DNA from: an uncultured Desulfosarcina sp.
GTDB lineage: Bacteria > Desulfobacterota > Desulfobacteria > Desulfobacterales > Desulfosarcinaceae
Assembly: GCF_963668215.1 (NCBI RefSeq)
Contig: NZ_OY764190.1
Location: 620,001 to 684,000, forward strand
DNA: 64,000 nt
Direction: 5' to 3'
Positions 60,310 to 64,000 of this stretch are shown here, in pieces; the first letter of the stretch is position 1; the number at the start of each line of letters is the position of its first letter. Both the position numbers and the translations under genes were made by a program. A model generated the notes under the pieces. That model ran no database searches, was not told the origin of the DNA, and saw only the letters and a list, made by a program, of their open reading frames with translations.

Positions 60310-60609
60310 ATGGACGTTATCGTTAAGGGAAGACGCAGTATCGATTTCAAAGACAAGAGCTATCTGCAGGGCCAGACGATCCGAGATATGCCGGAAAAAG
60401 AAGCCCTGCGGTTGATCGGCAAGGGACACGTCGAGCCTGCTGCCGGGGATGACGGCGTGATCGCCGAGACCGAACCGCCGGAGAAGATGACCGTTCCGGA
60501 ACTCAAGGATCTGCTCGACAAACTGGAGGTGGAATATGCCTCCGATGCCAAGAAGGCCGAGCTTCTCGAGTTGGTTAAAAAACACACCGGTGAACCTCCG
60601 GCGGAGTAA
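60310..60609 (+). CDS. Small phage protein with HeH/LEM-like domain
   Basis: A 99-aa protein. The N-terminal part (IVKGRRSIDFKDKSYLQGQT) is like the short beta-rich head-completion proteins near Mu gp35. The C-terminal 40 residues (MTVPELKDLLDKLEVEYASD, AKKAELLELVKKH) match the HeH/SAP-like helix-extension-helix that binds DNA or protein. GAGGAGG precedes the ATG. The gene following begins 3 bp after its stop. Confidence 0.75.
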   Translation: MDVIVKGRRSIDFKDKSYLQGQTIRDMPEKEALRLIGKGHVEPAAGDDGVIAETEPPEKMTVPELKDLLDKLEVEYASDAKKAELLELVKKHTGEPPAE

Positions 60610-60612
60610 CCC

Positions 60613-61044
60613 ATGGCCTACTGCATACTTGACGATCTGAAGGAGAAGGTCAGCGAGGATGTGCTGATCGAACTGACCGACGATGACGATGCCGGCGTCA
60701 TCGACACCTCCCGGACAGATCGGGCAATGGCCGATGCGGAGGCGGAGATCGATGCCTATTGCGCCTCCCGGTACCGGGTGCCCCTTTCTCCGGTGCCGGG
60801 CATCATCCGCAAGTTCTGCGTGGACATTGCCATTTACAACCTGTTTCAGCGCAGGATCGGGGCCACCGAGGAGCGGCAGCGCGATTATAAAAACGCAGTC
60901 ACTTTCCTGCAAAACGTGGCGTCCGGCAAGGCCACCCTGGGACAGCAGCCGGAACCGGAGGCCCCGGACGAAAGCACCGGCCAGGCCAGCCTGGTGGGAA
61001 CCCGGACCAAAATCTTCGGTCCCGATGTCATGGAGAAGTACTGA
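60613..61044 (+). CDS. DUF1320 head-completion protein (Mu gp36-like)
   Basis: A 143-aa protein of the DUF1320 family. AYCILDDLKEKVSEDVLIEL, then ADAEAEIDAYCASRYRVPLS and DIAIYNLFQRR are the family blocks. It joins the portal to the tail in related phages. Its stop overlaps the next start by 1 bp. Confidence 0.88.
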   Translation: MAYCILDDLKEKVSEDVLIELTDDDDAGVIDTSRTDRAMADAEAEIDAYCASRYRVPLSPVPGIIRKFCVDIAIYNLFQRRIGATEERQRDYKNAVTFLQNVASGKATLGQQPEPEAPDESTGQASLVGTRTKIFGPDVMEKY

Positions 61045-61496
61045 TGGGCGGCGTAACCCTCTCCATAGCCATGGACGATAAAGAAGTCCGCAACCTGTTC
61101 GCCAGGATCGAACGAAGGGGCGCCAGCCCCCGTCCGGCCCTCAAGTCCATCGGCGAGTACATGCTCAGGCGAACCTTCGAACGGTTTTCTGCAGAGGAAG
61201 ATCCGGAGGGCAATCCCTGGCTGCCGCTGTCCGAGGCTACGTTGAAACGGAAAAAGCCGGGCTTGAAGATACTGCAGGGGGACACGAACCTGCTCCGGGA
61301 TGAGATCAATTACCAGCTAAGCAACGATTCGGTGGGACTCGGGACACCGCTCGTTTACGGCGCCATCCACCAGCTGGGCGGCCAGGCCGGTCGCGGTCAT
61401 AAGGTTACCATCCCGGCCCGTCCTTACCTGGGCGTCAACGATGATGATTTGAAAGAGTTTGCCGCGATTCTGGCAGACTATCTGACGGAAGACTGA
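61044..61496 (+). CDS. Phage virion morphogenesis protein (Mu gpG-like)
   Basis: A 150-aa tail-completion/virion morphogenesis protein. KSIGEYMLRRTFERFSAEED and GNPWLPLSEATLKRKK, then LVYGAIHQLGGQAGRGHKV and IPARPYLGVNDDDL are diagnostic of the family. In Mu this gene stands earlier, after gp30; here it follows gp36, as in other transposable siphophages. Confidence 0.88.
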   Translation: MGGVTLSIAMDDKEVRNLFARIERRGASPRPALKSIGEYMLRRTFERFSAEEDPEGNPWLPLSEATLKRKKPGLKILQGDTNLLRDEINYQLSNDSVGLGTPLVYGAIHQLGGQAGRGHKVTIPARPYLGVNDDDLKEFAAILADYLTED

Positions 61497-61498
61497 CC

Positions 61499-61924
61499 AT
61501 GATCCAGGAAAGCATCGACAGCATTATCACGGCCCTGACCGGCATTCCGGGAGTCACCGGCGAGATCGATCAGTTCGCCGGCGATATCGACGAATTGAAA
61601 AACAAACCCAAACGGCTGCCGGCATTGTGGGTAGTTTATGACGGCGCCAGCTTTAACGACCGCGAGACGGAAGAGGTCCAGGTCAACCACACCATGCAGT
61701 TCTCGGCGATTTTGATCGTCAAGAACCATCGCAGCCGCAAAGACGGCGCCGAAGCCTGCCATCCCATCATCGAGGGCGTCCGGGATCGGCTGCTCGGCCT
61801 GGTTATCGGTAACGGCGAGCTGTGGCCGACCTACGAGCGCCTGGCGGTCGCTGCCGGTCCGCTGCTTGTTTACCAGCTGAGCTACAAGCTCAAGGATATC
61901 TATCCGCCGCAGGAAGACGATTAA
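61499..61924 (+). CDS. Mu gp37-like protein (DUF1834)
   Basis: A 141-aa protein of the gp37/DUF1834 family of tail-joining proteins. MIQESIDSIITALTGI, PKRLPALWVVYDGASFNDRE and HTMQFSAILIVKNHRSRKDG are the conserved parts. It starts 3 bp after the preceding stop and is 24 bp before the tail tube gene. Confidence 0.82.
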   Translation: MIQESIDSIITALTGIPGVTGEIDQFAGDIDELKNKPKRLPALWVVYDGASFNDRETEEVQVNHTMQFSAILIVKNHRSRKDGAEACHPIIEGVRDRLLGLVIGNGELWPTYERLAVAAGPLLVYQLSYKLKDIYPPQEDD

Positions 61925-61948
61925 CCAATCACAAGAGGAGTAATTCTC

Positions 61949-62974
61949 ATGGGTACATCACAGAGAGGAAAAATCCAGATCGAGCTGGGACGGAACCTGA
62001 CCGATTTCGTTGCCATGGTCGACAGCGGAGATCATCAGGTTTTCAACGAGGGCATTTTGTATTCCGGAAAATCAGGCTACGAGCCCGTGATCCGGGCCAA
62101 CGGGATCACGGAGGGCAGCAAGCTGCTCTCGCCCCATACATCCAACGACACGGTGGCCGTGGTGGCCTTCAAGGCCCAGAGCAAAGGCATTGTGCGCTCG
62201 GTTGCAGCGGGAACCCAGACGGTAACGCGTCCGACCACGGAAGATTTCAAGATTTCCTCGATCATCATGGACGAGGACGGAAATCTCGGGGAGGCCCAGG
62301 GCGCCGAAGGAACCGAGTTCTCCGTGACTCGTGGCGCCAATGGCGGGCCGCCCCTGCTGCCTGCCGATGCGGTCGAGCTTGGCTGGGTCCGGATGAGTTC
62401 GCAATCGCCGGCGGTCATCACCCGGGAAGAAATCTATCAGGACATGGGCCAGCATGCCGAGTACGCCGAATACCCGGCGCCGGAAACTTTCAACCTCGGC
62501 AAGGGTTCCTATGCTGCCGTGGCCGCCGAGATCAACGCCCATGTGAAATTCAACGAAGCGCTGCCCCTGAGTCATGTCGACACCAAGCCCAAGGGCGTTT
62601 ACGTCAAGTACTACACTCCCACGCTGACCACGCTGCTTAACGTCCACGACTTCAAGGCGGCGGAACTGGGCGTCACCAAGTCCAGCGAGACCATGTACGA
62701 AGGGTCCGGGGTCTCCGGCGCCATTGGTTCGATGAAGGCCGACTCGGTGGGGGACGTCTCGTTTACCGTTTACGCCAAGGACGGCGTCACCGACGCCATC
62801 ATCCGGGAAAGAGGCGAGATGGTGACCGTCAAGTGGTTCCCGGATGCCAACAAGGCACCGTATCTGCTCAGCCAGGGCATGCTGGGCGTCGTTCGGGATT
62901 TTCCATCCGGTACCCAGAACAAGATCAACGCGACCGTCTATTGCCAGAGCCCGTCCGTGGAGTTCAGCTCATGA
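61949..62974 (+). CDS. Putative tail tube protein (siphophage type)
   Basis: A 341-aa beta-rich protein. I do not recognise its sequence family directly, but its position after the gp37-like gene and before a frameshifted chaperone and the tape measure is that of the major tail tube subunit. There is no tail sheath gene, so the tail should be long and non-contractile, unlike that of Mu. Blocks include KIQIELGRNLTDFVAMVDSG, VVAFKAQSKGIVRSVAAGTQ and SVGDVSFTVYAKDGVTDAII. Its stop overlaps the next ATG. Confidence 0.7.
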   Translation: MGTSQRGKIQIELGRNLTDFVAMVDSGDHQVFNEGILYSGKSGYEPVIRANGITEGSKLLSPHTSNDTVAVVAFKAQSKGIVRSVAAGTQTVTRPTTEDFKISSIIMDEDGNLGEAQGAEGTEFSVTRGANGGPPLLPADAVELGWVRMSSQSPAVITREEIYQDMGQHAEYAEYPAPETFNLGKGSYAAVAAEINAHVKFNEALPLSHVDTKPKGVYVKYYTPTLTTLLNVHDFKAAELGVTKSSETMYEGSGVSGAIGSMKADSVGDVSFTVYAKDGVTDAIIRERGEMVTVKWFPDANKAPYLLSQGMLGVVRDFPSGTQNKINATVYCQSPSVEFSS

Positions 62975-63432
62975 TGAATATCGAAAAATTCAGACAGGCC
63001 AGGCATGAAAGGCGGACGGCCGTGGTGAAGGTTCCCGCGCTGGCCGCCTTTTTCGACGAAGGCGAAAAACCCGAACTGACCGTCCAGATGCTCACCGGTC
63101 CCGAAGTGGCCAAGGCCAGGGAGCGGATTACGAGAAACGCTGTCGTCGAACAGCTGATCGAAAAGATCGTCAGCGAAAAGGCCAGCAGCAAAATCGAAGC
63201 GATACAACAGGCCCTCGGCCTGTCCGACGATGTGCCCACCGACCTGGTCTACCGGATCGCGGTGTGCGAGTTCGGGGTGGCTTCGGTGGATCTTCAGCAG
63301 GAAGACTGCGTCAAACTGGCCGACATCTGCCCGACGACGTTTTACGAAATCACTTCCAAGATTTTGGAGCTTACCGGCCTGGGGCAGGTGGCCCCGGGGG
63401 AATCGAGCGCCTCTGGAACGACCGGAGAGTGA
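62971..63432 (+). CDS. Tail assembly chaperone (G-type)
   Basis: A 153-aa mainly helical protein (MMNIEKFRQARHERRTAVVK, LTGPEVAKARERITRNAVVE). Position between tail tube and tape measure identifies it as the tail assembly chaperone, which coats the tape measure during tail building. Its end overlaps an open -1 frame that continues to 63584, reached through GGGGGAA at 63396-63402. Confidence 0.75.
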   Translation: MMNIEKFRQARHERRTAVVKVPALAAFFDEGEKPELTVQMLTGPEVAKARERITRNAVVEQLIEKIVSEKASSKIEAIQQALGLSDDVPTDLVYRIAVCEFGVASVDLQQEDCVKLADICPTTFYEITSKILELTGLGQVAPGESSASGTTGE

Positions 63433-63584
63433 GGGAAGCCCTCGCGCTTTGTTCCAGGGGCCTGGGCGGACAGCGGTTCCTGTTTGAAGTGCTCCCGGAT
63501 GTCTTCCCCCAGGGATTTTTGACCGACACGGAACTGATCCTCTGGGGCCGATTCTACGATGAATTGAAAAACAGGCCGGAATAA
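63399..63584 (+). CDS. Tail chaperone frameshift extension (GT-type)
   Basis: Read in the -1 frame after the likely slip at GGGGGAA (63396-63402). The extension runs GIERLWNDRRVREALALCSR, then FLFEVLPDVFPQGFLTDTEL to a stop that overlaps the tape-measure ATG (TAATG). Fused to the first 142 residues it gives a protein of about 204 aa. Such -1 products are nearly universal in long-tailed phages. A separate start inside this frame is less likely since no good ribosome-binding site is present. Confidence 0.65.
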   Translation, partial: GIERLWNDRRVREALALCSRGLGGQRFLFEVLPDVFPQGFLTDTELILWGRFYDELKNRPE

Positions 63585-64000
63585 TGGCTGACGTTACCCG
63601 CATAATTGAAATTCTCTTTAAGGGCACGAACAAAATCGGGTCGGTTATTACATCGGCCAGCCGTGATCTTGACGACCTGAACCATCACGTCACTGCGGTT
63701 GCCCAGCCCTTCGCGGATTTGACCACGGCGGTTGTCAAACTCGATGCCGTTCTGGCCGCCACGGCCGCTGCGGGCATTGCCTACTTTTATAGTGAATCGT
63801 CCAAGCTGCAAAGCGCTACCACCGAACTGAAAAAAGTCGTCGGCGACAATACCGAGGCCTTGGGGATCGCCAAGATCACAGCCAAGGAGCTGTCAAACGC
63901 CTATGGCGAATCTGCGGTCTCGGTCCTCAGTTCCACGGCCAGCTACAAACAGGCCGGCTTCGACATCCAGGGGGCCATGACCCTGGCCAAGGACGGCATG
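63584..64000 (+). CDS. Tape measure protein, N-terminal part
   Basis: Open to the window end, 139 codons seen. MADVTRIIEILFKGTNKIGS, then LDAVLAATAAAGIAYFYSES and ELKKVVGDNTEALGIAKITA, AYGESAVSVLSSTASYKQAG are the start of a TP901-type tape measure protein, which sets tail length and is carried in the tube. The ATG overlaps the chaperone stop by 1 bp. Confidence 0.88.
   Translation, partial: MADVTRIIEILFKGTNKIGSVITSASRDLDDLNHHVTAVAQPFADLTTAVVKLDAVLAATAAAGIAYFYSESSKLQSATTELKKVVGDNTEALGIAKITAKELSNAYGESAVSVLSSTASYKQAGFDIQGAMTLAKDGM

Noticed and set aside
63264..63398. Start of the chaperone -1 frame at 63264 as a separate gene
   Set aside because: The part before 63399 is a Gly/Arg-rich shadow of the chaperone; only the part after the slip site looks like protein.

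Overview
The window looks like chromosome of a sulfate-reducing deltaproteobacterium (Desulfobacterota, Desulfosarcina/Desulfobacteraceae-like). This rests on GC-rich backbone genes, a tetraheme class III cytochrome c3, envelope proteins with FlgO/CsgG-like domains and MopE-like Asp/Asn repeats, and the 'ICSNCKKIR' zinc-ribbon tail common in that group. The species cannot be fixed from the sequence alone.

Backbone, 1-33.5 kb: the tail of an HU gene, an RNB-domain exoribonuclease, a TetR regulator, DUF554 and cytochrome c3 genes meeting at a shared terminator, and a large DUF4388/DUF1566 envelope protein. These are followed by L-asparaginase convergent with glycerate kinase, then a tightly packed minus-strand operon (CPBP-fusion membrane protein, penicillin acylase, shikimate-kinase-like protein). 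Between 14.8 and 24.5 kb lies an envelope cluster: VWA-FHA protein, trypsin-like protease, redoxin/TPR/FlgO-like protein, FlgO-like lipoprotein, outer-membrane barrel, and a third FlgO-like protein with a calcium-binding-type tail. An OmpA-like barrel, hutH-hutU, a 221-bp MITE with target duplication, a TPR-cyclase-cysQ operon and tRNA-Val(CAC) complete the backbone.

Accessory region, 33.5-50.1 kb: sequence beyond the tRNA becomes AT-richer and is full of nested mobile DNA. An IS21 element (7-bp target duplication) sits in orfB of an IS3 element (3-bp duplication), which splits a small membrane-protein gene. Next come a Ser/Thr-kinase fragment cut at its HRD motif and two almost identical inverted copies of a roughly 3-kb, four-ORF insertion sequence. 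They bracket a small integron: a truncated divergent integron integrase, a candidate Pc promoter, an attI core, three gene cassettes and two full attC sites. The third attC is cut by the second IS copy, which itself carries an ISNCY element 19 bp inside its end. Copy 1 differs from copy 2 by a nonsense mutation in its second transposase.

Right end, 50.2-64 kb: a solute-binding-protein gene, then the late region of a Mu-like transposable siphophage running off the window. It has a Com-like zinc protein, GH108 endolysin, holin, Mu gp27/28/29/30-type packaging and portal genes, and a protease with a nested scaffold start. A lambda-type decoration/capsid pair, head-completion genes, tail tube, a -1 frameshift tail chaperone and a partial tape measure follow. 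No Mu-type A/B transposase or repressor genes are visible on its left, so it is truncated, rearranged, or has its early genes beyond the window.

The best candidates for new biology are the integron cassettes (a 387-aa unknown protein, a DUF695-RraB-like protein and a PH-like membrane protein), the two-transposase insertion sequence, and the mosaic phage late region.
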